The notes beneath the pieces are model-generated. The model had not been told where the DNA came from and ran no database searches. It saw nothing but the letters and a program-made list of their open reading frames with translations. Below, one piece after another: positions 40,469 to 48,158 of a stretch of DNA of 48,158 bases. The stretch is from assembly GCA_016213725.1 (NCBI GenBank), contig JACQZS010000224.1, positions 1 through 48,158 of the forward strand. The letters run 5' to 3'. The translations under genes were made by a program, and so were the position numbers. Origin of the DNA: Acidobacteriota bacterium (GTDB lineage Bacteria; Acidobacteriota; Terriglobia; Bryobacterales; Bryobacteraceae). Positions within the stretch are counted from its first letter, which is position 1; each line of letters begins with the position of its first letter.

Positions 40469-41715
40469 GGACTCCCCGCATCCTGTCCGACATCGCCGTG
40501 AGCCTCGGCAATCTCCGCGCGCAAAAGACGCGCACCTTCCTCACCGCCCTGGGCATCGTCTTTGGCGTCGGCTCCGTCATCGGGATGCTGGCGATCGGTG
40601 AAGGCGCCAAGGTTGAGTCTCTGCGCTTCATTGAGCAGCTTGGCGTGCGCAATGTGCTCATTGAGTCCCGCCCTGCGATGAGTGCGGAAGAACTACAGCA
40701 GCGGCGGCGGAACTCTCCTGGGCTCACCGAACGCGACATCCGCGTCATTCGAGCCAACCTCGAGGCGCTCGAAGTGCTCTCTCCGCGCAAGAGCATGCAC
40801 CCTCAGCGCGTCATTCCCAAGCCGGCAGCCGCTGTGCCCGAACTCTACGGCGTCAGTCCCGACTACGCCTCCATTCACAGCCTCAAGCTCACCGAAGGAA
40901 CGTTTTTCACGCCTCAGGATGAACAGCAGAGTACTGCAGTCTGCGTGCTTGGCGAGAAGGCAAAGATCAGCTTGCTTGGCTATGGCGGCGGGGTCGGCCA
41001 GCACGTCAAGGTCAACGACACCTGGCTGGAAGTCGTAGGTGTCCTCTCTTCCCGCATCGCCAGTCCCACTGCCGGCGGTGCCGGCTCTCACGACATCAAC
41101 AATGTGATTTACGTCCCCTACTCGACGTTTGAATACCGCTACTTCGACCGCTCCCGGGAAATGCGCGACGACATCGATGGCGTCGATGTCCGCCTCAAGC
41201 CTTCCGCCGACAGCATAGACGCCGCCAAGATCGTCACCGCCATTCTGAACTCCACCCACCACAACACCGAAGACTTCACTGTCACCATCCCCGCCGCTCT
41301 CCTCGCCCAGCAGCAGCAGACCCAGAAGATTTTCACTTATGTCATGGTCGCCATCGCCGCCATCTCCCTCCTCGTCGGTGGCATCGGCATCATGAACATC
41401 GTTCTCGCCACCGTGCTTGAGCGCACGCGTGAAATAGGCATCCGGCGGGCTACGGGCGCCCGCCGCCGCGATATTCTTCGCCAATTCCTCCTTGAGTCCA
41501 TCCTCATCTCCGTCGGCGGCGGCCTCCTCGGAATCACCTTCGGATTCGGTATTTCTCACGCCATTGCGACCTGGGCCGAGTGGGAGACGGTGGTGACCAG
41601 TTCCTCCATCGTCATTGCCTTCGGCGTCTCCGTGCTGGTTGGCGTGGTCTTCGGAATCTATCCGGCACTCAAAGCCGCGCGCATCGACCCCATCGAGGCA
41701 CTCCGCTACGAGTAG
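40465..41715 (+). CDS. MacB-type ABC permease (FtsX/MacB_PCD)
   Basis: A 416-aa permease with the single-unit MacB plan: membrane helix 1 (TFLTALGIVFGVGSVIGMLAIGEGAKV), a periplasmic domain (~60-275), and three C-terminal helices (FTYVMVAIAAISLLVGGIGIMNIVLATVLERTREIGIRRA, LLESILISVGGGLLGITFGF, SIVIAFGVSVLVGVVFGIYPALKAA). The coupling motif ERTREIGIRRATGA is intact. Canonical MacB carries its ATPase in the same chain; here that domain is absent, so an ATPase from elsewhere is needed. It overlaps the third adaptor by 4 nt and ends the operon. Substrate unknown; MacB relatives export toxins, macrolides, lipopeptides and lipoproteins. Confidence 0.9.
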   Translation: MRTPRILSDIAVSLGNLRAQKTRTFLTALGIVFGVGSVIGMLAIGEGAKVESLRFIEQLGVRNVLIESRPAMSAEELQQRRRNSPGLTERDIRVIRANLEALEVLSPRKSMHPQRVIPKPAAAVPELYGVSPDYASIHSLKLTEGTFFTPQDEQQSTAVCVLGEKAKISLLGYGGGVGQHVKVNDTWLEVVGVLSSRIASPTAGGAGSHDINNVIYVPYSTFEYRYFDRSREMRDDIDGVDVRLKPSADSIDAAKIVTAILNSTHHNTEDFTVTIPAALLAQQQQTQKIFTYVMVAIAAISLLVGGIGIMNIVLATVLERTREIGIRRATGARRRDILRQFLLESILISVGGGLLGITFGFGISHAIATWAEWETVVTSSSIVIAFGVSVLVGVVFGIYPALKAARIDPIEALRYE

Positions 41716-41832
41716 CACCGTCCACTTTCACCTGCCCCGGATCCTCTGATGCGGCTTCGCGCCCAGCCCCGAGACAGTGCACGAGGGCTACTCAGGCTGC
41801 TCCACCCCGTCCGGTCGGGAAGCTTGTTCTGC

Positions 41833-42549
41833 CTATGGGAAGTAGAACTGCAACACTAATCCCCCCACGTTCATCCCTTTCACCGACGATCTTGAGTCCT
41901 GCTGCCGCAGATAGTAGCCTTCCAGCACAAGCCACTTCCGGAGAACCCATTCCACGCCTACGTCGTACCGCTGACGGTGAAAGGAGTTGTAGCGCCAGTC
42001 GTAAAAGGTCTCAACTTCGACATACGGCGTCAACGACTTCGCCTTCACCTTGAACGTTCTCTCCACACGCAACCTTTCGCGGAAGCGCGGAGTGAACACA
42101 CCGTCCAGAAATCGCAGGTCCCCTCTGAGCCTGTTCTCCACCAGGATCAACTTCGGCAGAAAGAACCGGGGCGTCACCTCTATCAGAGCCGTTTGTTCTG
42201 TCCACGGATCCTTGCTGTTCGTAGGCGTCTTCCCGTAAACATAACCGGCCCGGATCATCAGCATCTTGTTCCGGGCTACATCTGGATGCCTCATCTCCCT
42301 GCCTTTCACTAGGGGCTCGAAATAGAAATCCATGTGCGCGCCCAGTTGGCCGTCGGTGTAGCCCTCTTCCCTGGTCCGGGTTCCCGCCGCTTGGAGATAG
42401 ATCCGGCTCGTTGGACTCAACTTGATGTACACCTTCGCCTCAGGCCAAAACTGGTCCGCCAACAGCCCGGCGTGCAGGGTGGCAGGCAGCAACGGCAGGG
42501 TCAACGCCAGAAGAACACAAACTCTCACTGCGATCTTCTGATGGCGCAT
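41833..42549 (-). CDS. DUF2490 outer-membrane beta-barrel protein
   Basis: A 238-aa exported protein with a Sec signal (QKIAVRVCVLLALTLPLLPATLHA) and a mature part of alternating amphipathic strands (KVYIKLSPTSRIYLQAAG, HMDFYFEPL, MLMIRAGYVYG, ALIEVTPRFFLP, VENRLRGDLRF, PRFRERLRVERTF, LTPYVEVETFYDWRYN, RQRYDVGVEWVL, WLVLEGYYLRQQDS). It ends in aromatic F-Y-F-P, the profile of an outer-membrane barrel of about 12 strands and the DUF2490 family. No function is known for the family. The GTG at 42564 is an alternative start; I prefer the ATG at 42549. It is a single gene convergent with the three-adaptor operon. Confidence 0.8.
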   Translation of the reverse strand: MRHQKIAVRVCVLLALTLPLLPATLHAGLLADQFWPEAKVYIKLSPTSRIYLQAAGTRTREEGYTDGQLGAHMDFYFEPLVKGREMRHPDVARNKMLMIRAGYVYGKTPTNSKDPWTEQTALIEVTPRFFLPKLILVENRLRGDLRFLDGVFTPRFRERLRVERTFKVKAKSLTPYVEVETFYDWRYNSFHRQRYDVGVEWVLRKWLVLEGYYLRQQDSRSSVKGMNVGGLVLQFYFP

Positions 42550-42866
42550 GCTGAGTCCATTCACGCGGGAGGGTGGAGGGTCATCATCGACGGATCGATC
42601 GGATTCCGCACCTTGGCTCCCAGTATGCCGATATTATATATTCTCTTGCGTTTCTCCGATCCGCCGAGGCTCCCGCCGATTCTCCCCCGAGTCGCTCCCC
42701 TCTGGCGTGGTTTGGACTGGCCCGAGATCTGAATGAACCGCTGCGCCAGTGTGGGCACGCTCAATTCTCCCGAAGCAGTTGTAGTTCCTCGGCGAGTGTT
42801 GGCCGCTTCGGTCCCACCCGCGCGTTTCAGTTCATCTCACCGTCGCGTGACGACCTGCCGTAGCCT
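42550..42866. other. Gene-free interval, 317 nt
   Basis: The interval lies between the DUF2490 gene and the end of the sugar-metabolism operon, both on the minus strand. I see no gene in it. Its A/T-rich part (42630-42645) holds the -10 noted separately. The remainder is ordinary G/C-rich sequence, without a clear terminator for the upstream operon. Confidence 0.5.
42633..42638 (-). promoter_or_regulatory. Perfect -10 element for the DUF2490 gene
   Basis: TATAAT on the minus strand (42638-42633) lies in an A/T-rich patch. The predicted start near 42626 gives a leader of about 77 nt. No good -35 is visible 17 nt upstream (ATCGGA). Confidence 0.4.
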
Positions 42867-43853
42867 CTATAACGCCGCCACCAGTTTCTCCCAGATCTCC
42901 CGCTGCTCGGCCAGAGCCGCCACACGGTCTTCCACCTTGTCGCTCACTTCCAGAAACGCCCAGCCGTTCCAGCCCGCCTTTGCCATCGCCTGCACCACAT
43001 GCTGGTACGGATAGCCCGGCGTCTTCAGGTTGTGAATGTGCATCGTCGGCGACGCCACATCCTTCACCATGTCCCACTGCTCCTCAAAGCCCGGATCCAC
43101 CGTGTTCCGCTGCTCCGAGTTCAACCGGATTCCGACTGCCTGCTTGTCCTTCACACGGTCCATCACGTACTTCATGTTCGGCAGAGTGCCGGGCGCCGTG
43201 TGCGCCTCAAGTGCGATCTGTTGACCCAAGTCGCGCGCTGTTTGGGCCACGGCATTCAGATCCTCGGCGATCTTGTCCAGCGTCTGCTCGTGCGGGAACT
43301 CCGGCAGCCCGTCGTTCGGCAGCACGCGGATGAACTTCGACCCCACGTCGTGGCTCAATTGCAGAAACGCTTTTACCGCTTCGATCGTCGCCTGCGTCCG
43401 CGTCTCGCCGTTATTCGGGGCCTTGCCATACTTCTCCGTGAACAGCCGCACACCGTCCACCGTGGCCATCGCACCCCAGCCCTTAGCGCCGTCGGAATAC
43501 GGGAAGTGCTCGCTCGTCGCCAGAGACACCAGTTCCACCGGGCTGTCCTTGAATCGCTTATTTACCTCCGCCCGGCCGCTCTTCGAAAGGTCCAGCTCCA
43601 CGCCGTGCGGGTAGCGCAGCGGGCTCCCGTCCCGCTGCGTGATCACCGTCTTCAGCTCCACCGCGTGCACCTTCGCCGTCGTCAGGTTCTTCAGAATGGC
43701 CGGGATGTCCCAATCCTTGCCCCACTCGTACGTTGCCAGTCCAAAGCGGAACTGTGCCTTCTTGGCTGGCGCTGCCAGTGCGCTCATCCCGGCCAGGCCC
43801 ATCGCTGTCCCCGCCAGCAACTCCCGCCGCGAAACAAACTGTTGATCGTTCAA
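42867..43853 (-). CDS. Exported sugar phosphate isomerase/epimerase (xylose isomerase-like), second copy
   Basis: A 328-aa TIM-barrel protein with a twin-arginine signal (SRRELLAGTAMGLAGMSALA), so it acts in the periplasm. The fold is AP_endonuc_2-like; parallel candidates for metal-binding or catalytic sites are Glu in VHAVELKT, Glu/His in ALEAHTAPG, Asn/Asp in IRLNSEQRN and Glu in AFLEVSDK. The start is TTG 43853: AGGAGG lies 7 nt upstream and overlaps the stop of the preceding gene, a clear coupled start. It is a diverged paralogue of the 45332-46219 protein (both have FATYEWGK/FTSYQWGK-like N-termini). Last gene of the TonB receptor operon. Substrate unknown. Confidence 0.85.
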   Translation of the reverse strand: MNDQQFVSRRELLAGTAMGLAGMSALAAPAKKAQFRFGLATYEWGKDWDIPAILKNLTTAKVHAVELKTVITQRDGSPLRYPHGVELDLSKSGRAEVNKRFKDSPVELVSLATSEHFPYSDGAKGWGAMATVDGVRLFTEKYGKAPNNGETRTQATIEAVKAFLQLSHDVGSKFIRVLPNDGLPEFPHEQTLDKIAEDLNAVAQTARDLGQQIALEAHTAPGTLPNMKYVMDRVKDKQAVGIRLNSEQRNTVDPGFEEQWDMVKDVASPTMHIHNLKTPGYPYQHVVQAMAKAGWNGWAFLEVSDKVEDRVAALAEQREIWEKLVAAL

Positions 43854-43864
43854 GGAAGCTCCTC

Positions 43865-45319
43865 CTACACCTTCTCCGGCACCACATACGGCTTGCGGTA
43901 TTTGCCCCGCGCCAGTTCGTTGGCCTGCGTTGCGAAGTCGCCGTGGAACTTCTCCGCCGCCGGGTCCATCGCCAGCATCGGCCCCATGGTCAGCGGGCTG
44001 CGTTCCACGCCGTTCGCTTTGAGATGCTCGTCAAATCGTCCGAACGCCGCGCTGAACTCCTTGTTTCCGCGAATCCGTTCCTGTGCCTCGCCGGCACTTG
44101 CCGTCTTGCCCACGCGGTAAGAGATGTTCGCCATGTGGATCAGCGCCACTGTCTGGTGGCCTTCCTCGATATCGGCGACAAGCGTCTCTTGCTTCCGGCT
44201 CCGCACGGCTTCGATGAAGTTCACGTTCAGATTCGGAGACTCCGGACGGAACTGCTGGATGAGCTTTCCGTCCTTGTCGTACGCCTTGTTCTGCGCCACG
44301 TAGCCGCCTTCGCAGTAGATGATGGTCCCCTGCCGGATTCCGCAAAGCGAGTCCATCGTCTGCTGCTGGTTCTTGTCCCATGCGGTCTGCATGAGCGACT
44401 TCTCTTTCGGCAGCCCCCGGATCTCGAACAGGATCGGCGCCGGCTGGTAGTCATAAAACATCAACTGGCTGTTTGGCGTCTGCCCGTCGTCGTCGTAACC
44501 GAAGCGTCCACCCAAGCAGATGACGTGCTTGGGCATCGCCTTGGAGTCGATCGCGATCCGGCATCCGTCCAGAATATGCGGACCCCAGTTGCCCAGTTCG
44601 CCATCACCGTACGGCCATTGCCAATGCCAGTCGTAGTGCAGGTTCTCGCGCATCACCGGCAGCACGGGCCCGGGCCCGCACCACATGTCGTAATTGATCG
44701 ACGAGGGCAGCGGCAGCGCCGCAGTCACCTTCCCGATGCTCGTCCGCGCCGCCCAGTTGATTCCGTGTACGTAACGAATCTTGCCGAGGTTGCCTTTCCT
44801 GGCCCAGGCCGCCGCTTCCATGAAGCCATTTGGCGAGCGCGAGTTGCTGGGGCATTGAACGATTCGCTTATATTGCCTGGCCGCCTCCACCATCTTGCGG
44901 CCTTCGAACAAATTGTGCGACGCCGGCTTCTGAACGAACACGTCCTTGCCCGCCTGGCACGCCCACACCGTCACCAGCGCGTGCCAGTGGTTCGGAGTCG
45001 TTACGCTGACAATGTCGATCTCCTTGTTGTCCAGCAGCTTTCGCACGTCGGTGTAGGCTTCCACGGCTTCGCCTCGGTCGCGCCACTTCTGCACCTCCGG
45101 ATCGAGGTTCGCGTGATCCACGTCGCAGAACGCAGCTACTTTCACGCCGGCAATCTTCGCGAAATCCCGCGCGTCGCCCTTGCCCTTGCCCCCGATCTTC
45201 ACTGTGGATCCGACACCGACCACCCCCAGCCGGATCGCATCGTTGGCTCCTAACACTCGCGAATATGAGGCTGCCGTAATGCCTGTGGCCATGAAGCCGC
45301 GGCGAGACAGGTGCGTCAT
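43865..45319 (-). CDS. Exported Gfo/Idh/MocA family oxidoreductase
   Basis: A 484-aa oxidoreductase carrying a twin-arginine signal (SRRGFMATGITAASYS), consistent with folded, cofactor-loaded export. The Rossmann domain begins IRLGVVGVGST, followed by VFVQKPASHNLFEGR and VTTPNHWHALVT, then the catalytic domain with GDGELGNWGPHILDGCR, whose histidine aligns with the family catalytic position. Periplasmic Gfo/Idh/MocA proteins keep NAD(P) bound and interconvert sugars with their 3-keto forms. It is longer than the cytoplasmic relative (337 aa) because of an extended C-terminal part. AAGGAG precedes the ATG. It lies between two isomerase-like genes in a four-gene operon. Confidence 0.9.
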   Translation of the reverse strand: MTHLSRRGFMATGITAASYSRVLGANDAIRLGVVGVGSTVKIGGKGKGDARDFAKIAGVKVAAFCDVDHANLDPEVQKWRDRGEAVEAYTDVRKLLDNKEIDIVSVTTPNHWHALVTVWACQAGKDVFVQKPASHNLFEGRKMVEAARQYKRIVQCPSNSRSPNGFMEAAAWARKGNLGKIRYVHGINWAARTSIGKVTAALPLPSSINYDMWCGPGPVLPVMRENLHYDWHWQWPYGDGELGNWGPHILDGCRIAIDSKAMPKHVICLGGRFGYDDDGQTPNSQLMFYDYQPAPILFEIRGLPKEKSLMQTAWDKNQQQTMDSLCGIRQGTIIYCEGGYVAQNKAYDKDGKLIQQFRPESPNLNVNFIEAVRSRKQETLVADIEEGHQTVALIHMANISYRVGKTASAGEAQERIRGNKEFSAAFGRFDEHLKANGVERSPLTMGPMLAMDPAAEKFHGDFATQANELARGKYRKPYVVPEKV

Positions 45320-45331
45320 GGATCTTCTCCT

Positions 45332-46219
45332 TCAGGTGCGCTTCAATGAGTTCTCGATCAATTGCGCCCAAATGCGCCGCTGCTCTTTGAGTCCTTCGAC
45401 TCGCGCTTCCATCGCAGGCGGCCTTTCCAATTCCGGCATGCACCACCCGGACCACCCCGCGTCGATGAGCAGGTCCGTTTGAAGTTGGAATGGAAAGTCC
45501 TGGGCGTGCAGGTCCTTCATGTGCATCGTGTCGCCCAGCCGGTCCTTCACCAGGTTGAAGTGCTCCTCGAACTCGCCGCCCGCGGCGTCGCGCGCGTCGC
45601 AGTTCAGCTTCACCACAACGTTCTTGTCCGGCACCTGCTTCAGCACCTGTGCCAAGGAAACCAGCTCGCCGGCCGAGCCGTGATTTTCCAGCCGCACTTT
45701 CAAGCCCAGTCCCTTTGCCGTCCGGGCTACTTCCCGCACGCCGCCGGCAATCTGGTCGATGGTTTGCTCGCGCGGCACTTCCTTGTGAAAGTCGTTCGGA
45801 AAGACGCGGATCCCCAGGCCGCCGATGTCATGGCAGAGCTGCAAGTACTGCTTTGCCTTCTCGATCGACGCGCGATTCTTCGCCGGGTCCACGTAGTCGA
45901 ATCGCTCACCTGTCGCCAGTCCGAGTAATCGCACCGGGCTGCCGGAGAATTGTCTCTTCACTGCCCGCCGCTGCGCCGCGTCCAACGCCAGTTCCACGCC
46001 GTGCGCCGACTGCATCTCCACTCTCAACTCCAGGCCCGTGGCTTGAATCTCGGTGCAGACCTTGATCAGCGCAGCGATGTCCCATTGCTTGCCCCATTGA
46101 TACGAGGTGAAGCCGAACTTCAGCCTGCTGGTACGCTTCGCCCAGCCCAATAAGGGCAGGGAAATAGCCCCCGCCGCAGCCATTAGGCCGCGGCGGGTCA
46201 CTTCGGTTTTCTGCTTCAT
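45332..46219 (-). CDS. Exported sugar phosphate isomerase/epimerase (xylose isomerase-like), first copy
   Basis: A 295-aa TIM-barrel protein with a twin-arginine signal (TRRGLMAAAGAISLPLLGWA). The mature part begins LKFGFTSYQWGKQWD. Candidate metal-binding or catalytic sites are Glu in GLELRVEM (~65), Glu in RLENHGSAG (~185), Asn/Asp in VKLNCDARD and Glu in CMPELERPP (~265). The overall fold is AP_endonuc_2-like. AGGAG overlaps the stop of the TonB receptor gene 12 nt upstream, so it is translated next after the receptor. Its paralogue ends the same operon (42867-43853). Together with the exported oxidoreductase it suggests periplasmic sugar interconversion, with unknown substrates. Confidence 0.86.
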   Translation of the reverse strand: MKQKTEVTRRGLMAAAGAISLPLLGWAKRTSRLKFGFTSYQWGKQWDIAALIKVCTEIQATGLELRVEMQSAHGVELALDAAQRRAVKRQFSGSPVRLLGLATGERFDYVDPAKNRASIEKAKQYLQLCHDIGGLGIRVFPNDFHKEVPREQTIDQIAGGVREVARTAKGLGLKVRLENHGSAGELVSLAQVLKQVPDKNVVVKLNCDARDAAGGEFEEHFNLVKDRLGDTMHMKDLHAQDFPFQLQTDLLIDAGWSGWCMPELERPPAMEARVEGLKEQRRIWAQLIENSLKRT

Positions 46220-46231
46220 TGCGGTTGGCTC

Positions 46232-48158
46232 CTAGAAGAGCACTCGTAGTTGGAATCGCATGGAGCGGTTCATGGTCGGGGAACCGCCGCCGCCGTTATA
46301 CGACGCAGTGATCTTGCCGAAGTCCGTCGAAGTAGGCGTCACGTTCGGCGTGGCCAGTTGGCCGTGGTTGGCCACATTGTAGACGTCCCAGCGGAATTCA
46401 AGCTTCGTGCGTTCCTTGATGGAGAAACGCCGCTGCAGGCTTCCGTTGATGCGCTTCGCCGTGTCGCCTCGGCATCCGCCGTAACCATTGATGATGTTTG
46501 GGAACACGCGCGCCTGGCCTGTGTTTGCGGTCTGCGAGGCGACCCTCACAAACCCATTGGTGTTGAACCATTGCGCGATGGTATGCGGACCGGTGGAGCA
46601 GACGTCACTCACGTTGCCGCTGTAGAAGATCGTGGAGGACCAGGTGAGCAGCTGCCCGTGCTGATACTCGCCCAGCGCAGTCAGCTGGTAACCTCCCAGT
46701 ATCCACATCAGCACTCCTTCCTGCAGCCACTTGCGGCCCTTGCCGAACGGCAGCTCCGCTACCGCCGCTCCGGTCAGCCGGTGCGGCCGGCCCTGGTTGG
46801 ACGGCTCCCATGCCGGAGACGCGTCGAATGGATTGGGGAAGTAGTCGGCCGTGTAGTTATAGAGCTTCGTGTAATTCACCACGAAGTTCGAGCCGTTGGA
46901 ATAGCGCCGCTGAAAGCTGACGTCCAGTTCCTGCGTCTTTACCTTGCCCAATGCCGTAGTTTGCGTCAATCCGTTCATCTGGTTGTACGGCGACAGAATC
47001 GCGGACTTGCGGATCGTGCTGCTGGTGAAGAAGCTGCTCGTGCTCATGAACTGATAGAGCATCGGGTTCGATATCTTGATATCGCCGAAATTGTTGAGGT
47101 TGTATGGGTTGGTGAGGTTCGTGTTCAGGTTGTTCGCCACCGCGTCGTTGCGCGTGTTGCCGTACCACCAATACTGCGGCGGCAAGGCAGACTGCGACTG
47201 ATTCAACGGCACGTTGCCCGAATAGCTGCCCGCATAGCCGATATTCAGCAACATCGTGTTGCTCAGCTGATGCTGTACGTCCAGCCGCCACCGGTATTGC
47301 AGAGCGTGCGGCCGTTCAAAAGCGGCGAAAGTGAAACCACGTCCCACTGGCGCCATCGGCCCCAGCGATGCGCCCGGCGGCGTGTCGAATCTCGTCCCGT
47401 CCGCGCGTTTGGGAAACGGGTCCGTCATCGGCGAAACGCCGGCGGCCGGATTGCCCACCAGCCAGTTCTGGCCGAAGTTGCTCGTATACACCGCAGAAGT
47501 CGCCCATGAGTAGCCCAGCTGATTGATGGACTCGTTTTCGACGTTCAGGGTATCGGCAAAGATGCCGGTGCCTGTCCGGATCACCGTCTTGGGCGTGATC
47601 TGATAGGCGGCCGCAATGCGGGGCAGCCACACCAGATAGTTGCTCCACAGTCTTCGCGAGTAGTCACCCACTCCAGGGTTCGTCGCGCCGCCCCGCACAG
47701 TAAACTGCGACACCGGCACTTCCGGGATCGGGTTCTTGGCATACGCCAGGATCGCCGCGTCCGTGATGGGCAACTTGAGCGTCCCATCGAAAGGTCCGAT
47801 GATCCGGTTATAGCGTTCCGACGGACCCAATTCGTACTCCATGCGCAGCCCCAGATTGACCGTCAGCCGGGAGTTCACGCGCCAGGTGTCGTGGAAATAC
47901 GCCGCATAGTATGGGTTGCCCGCCAGCGCCGTGGCGTTCACGTCGGCCGAGGCCGAGGCTGGAAGCCCCATCATGAACGACGCCCAGCTTCCGCCGTAGT
48001 TGCCAGTGCCTGCCGAACCTTGCCCGTCGTCGGTCCGCTGCGTGTATGTGCTCGTGTAGTTGAACGAACCCGCATTGTTGCCCGGCGCCCCATTGGTGTA
48101 AAACTGGCCCCGCGACTCAAATCCCGCCTTCAGCGTGTGCGGCCCCCGCATGTGCGAC
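46232..48158 (-). CDS. TonB-dependent receptor, Oar-like, C-terminal part (runs off the right edge)
   Basis: At least 642 codons of an outer-membrane receptor whose N-terminus lies beyond the window. The visible part is barrel: repeated strands with aromatic girdles (LTVNLGLRMEYELGPSERYNR, NYLVWLPRIAAAYQITPKTVIRTG, ELDVSFQRRYSNGSNFVVNYTKLYNY) and a terminal Phe (FQLRVLF), as in barrel proteins recognised by the Bam complex. The low-complexity, Asn/Gly/Thr-rich loops match acidobacterial Oar-like receptors that carry an N-terminal carboxypeptidase-regulatory domain; that domain would be outside the window. Such receptors take up oligosaccharides or peptides. Its operon partners are three exported sugar-metabolism proteins, favouring a sugar ligand. 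Confidence 0.85.
   Translation of the reverse strand, partial: SHMRGPHTLKAGFESRGQFYTNGAPGNNAGSFNYTSTYTQRTDDGQGSAGTGNYGGSWASFMMGLPASASADVNATALAGNPYYAAYFHDTWRVNSRLTVNLGLRMEYELGPSERYNRIIGPFDGTLKLPITDAAILAYAKNPIPEVPVSQFTVRGGATNPGVGDYSRRLWSNYLVWLPRIAAAYQITPKTVIRTGTGIFADTLNVENESINQLGYSWATSAVYTSNFGQNWLVGNPAAGVSPMTDPFPKRADGTRFDTPPGASLGPMAPVGRGFTFAAFERPHALQYRWRLDVQHQLSNTMLLNIGYAGSYSGNVPLNQSQSALPPQYWWYGNTRNDAVANNLNTNLTNPYNLNNFGDIKISNPMLYQFMSTSSFFTSSTIRKSAILSPYNQMNGLTQTTALGKVKTQELDVSFQRRYSNGSNFVVNYTKLYNYTADYFPNPFDASPAWEPSNQGRPHRLTGAAVAELPFGKGRKWLQEGVLMWILGGYQLTALGEYQHGQLLTWSSTIFYSGNVSDVCSTGPHTIAQWFNTNGFVRVASQTANTGQARVFPNIINGYGGCRGDTAKRINGSLQRRFSIKERTKLEFRWDVYNVANHGQLATPNVTPTSTDFGKITASYNGGGGSPTMNRSMRFQLRVLF

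Noticed and set aside
1..48158. CRISPR arrays, insertion sequences, integrases, toxin-antitoxin modules or prophage
   Set aside because: No evenly spaced repeats, transposase or integrase motifs, terminal repeats or toxin-like gene pairs were seen on either strand.

Overview
The window looks like chromosomal DNA from an acidobacterium of the Bryobacterales/Solibacter type. It has high G+C, long exported proteins, a PadR regulator paired with a duplicated MacB-like permease (ADOP architecture), DUF1501 and PSD1/DUF1549 proteins, a FlgO/TolB-TPR protein with the DPIVRVEARRLR N-terminal module, and an Oar-like TonB receptor. This assignment is inferred from gene content. I see no rRNA operon, CRISPR array, insertion sequence, integrase or phage gene.

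Layout. 1-2.6 kb: the N-terminus of an Rrf2-family regulator with its own promoter and palindromic operator, an exopolysaccharide sugar transferase, tRNA-Gly(TCC) with a clear promoter, and a small methyltransferase. 2.6-14.8 kb: exported catabolic and surface proteins (an atypical GH38-like protein, a secreted protein with four approximately 95-residue repeats, a GtaA-like glutaminase, a 50-aa membrane protein, a PSD1 cytochrome-like protein coupled to a DUF1501 protein) and a DUF72 protein. 14.7-21.8 kb: an SDR-NatA-NatB/CPBP operon with 4-nt overlaps, a membrane protein, phosphoglucomutase and an exported aldo/keto-reductase-like protein. 21.8-24.7 kb: the PadR-ADOP pair under a perfect 9-bp inverted repeat. 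24.75-30.94 kb: a tight six-gene minus-strand block (polytopic membrane protein, PduS-like flavo-Fe/S protein, PduT-like microcompartment shell protein, ABC ATPase, ABC permease, DUF1080 hydrolase). 31.0-31.4 kb: a gene-free interval with a foldable, terminator-ended segment that may be a small RNA. 31.4-36.5 kb: a TPR sensor-like protein, an OpgC-like acyltransferase, and a cytoplasmic Gfo/Idh/MocA plus sugar isomerase pair. 36.9-41.7 kb: an operon of three HlyD-type adaptors and one MacB-type permease with no ATPase or TolC. 41.8-48.2 kb: a DUF2490 barrel, then an operon in which a TonB receptor is followed by three exported sugar-metabolism proteins (isomerase, Gfo/Idh/MocA, isomerase).

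How it fits together. Much of the window serves polymer and sugar scavenging: outer-membrane uptake, periplasmic sugar oxidoreduction and isomerisation, a DUF1080 hydrolase of the 3-keto-sugar type, cytoplasmic sugar isomerisation and phosphoglucomutase, alongside several export systems. The most unexpected item is the pduS-pduT pair. These are an electron-transfer protein and an Fe-S-type trimeric shell protein of bacterial microcompartments, here with no enzyme core, hexameric shell or vertex gene nearby, inside what looks like an exporter operon. The candidate small RNA at 31.27-31.40 kb and the three-adaptor exporter are the other points I would check first.
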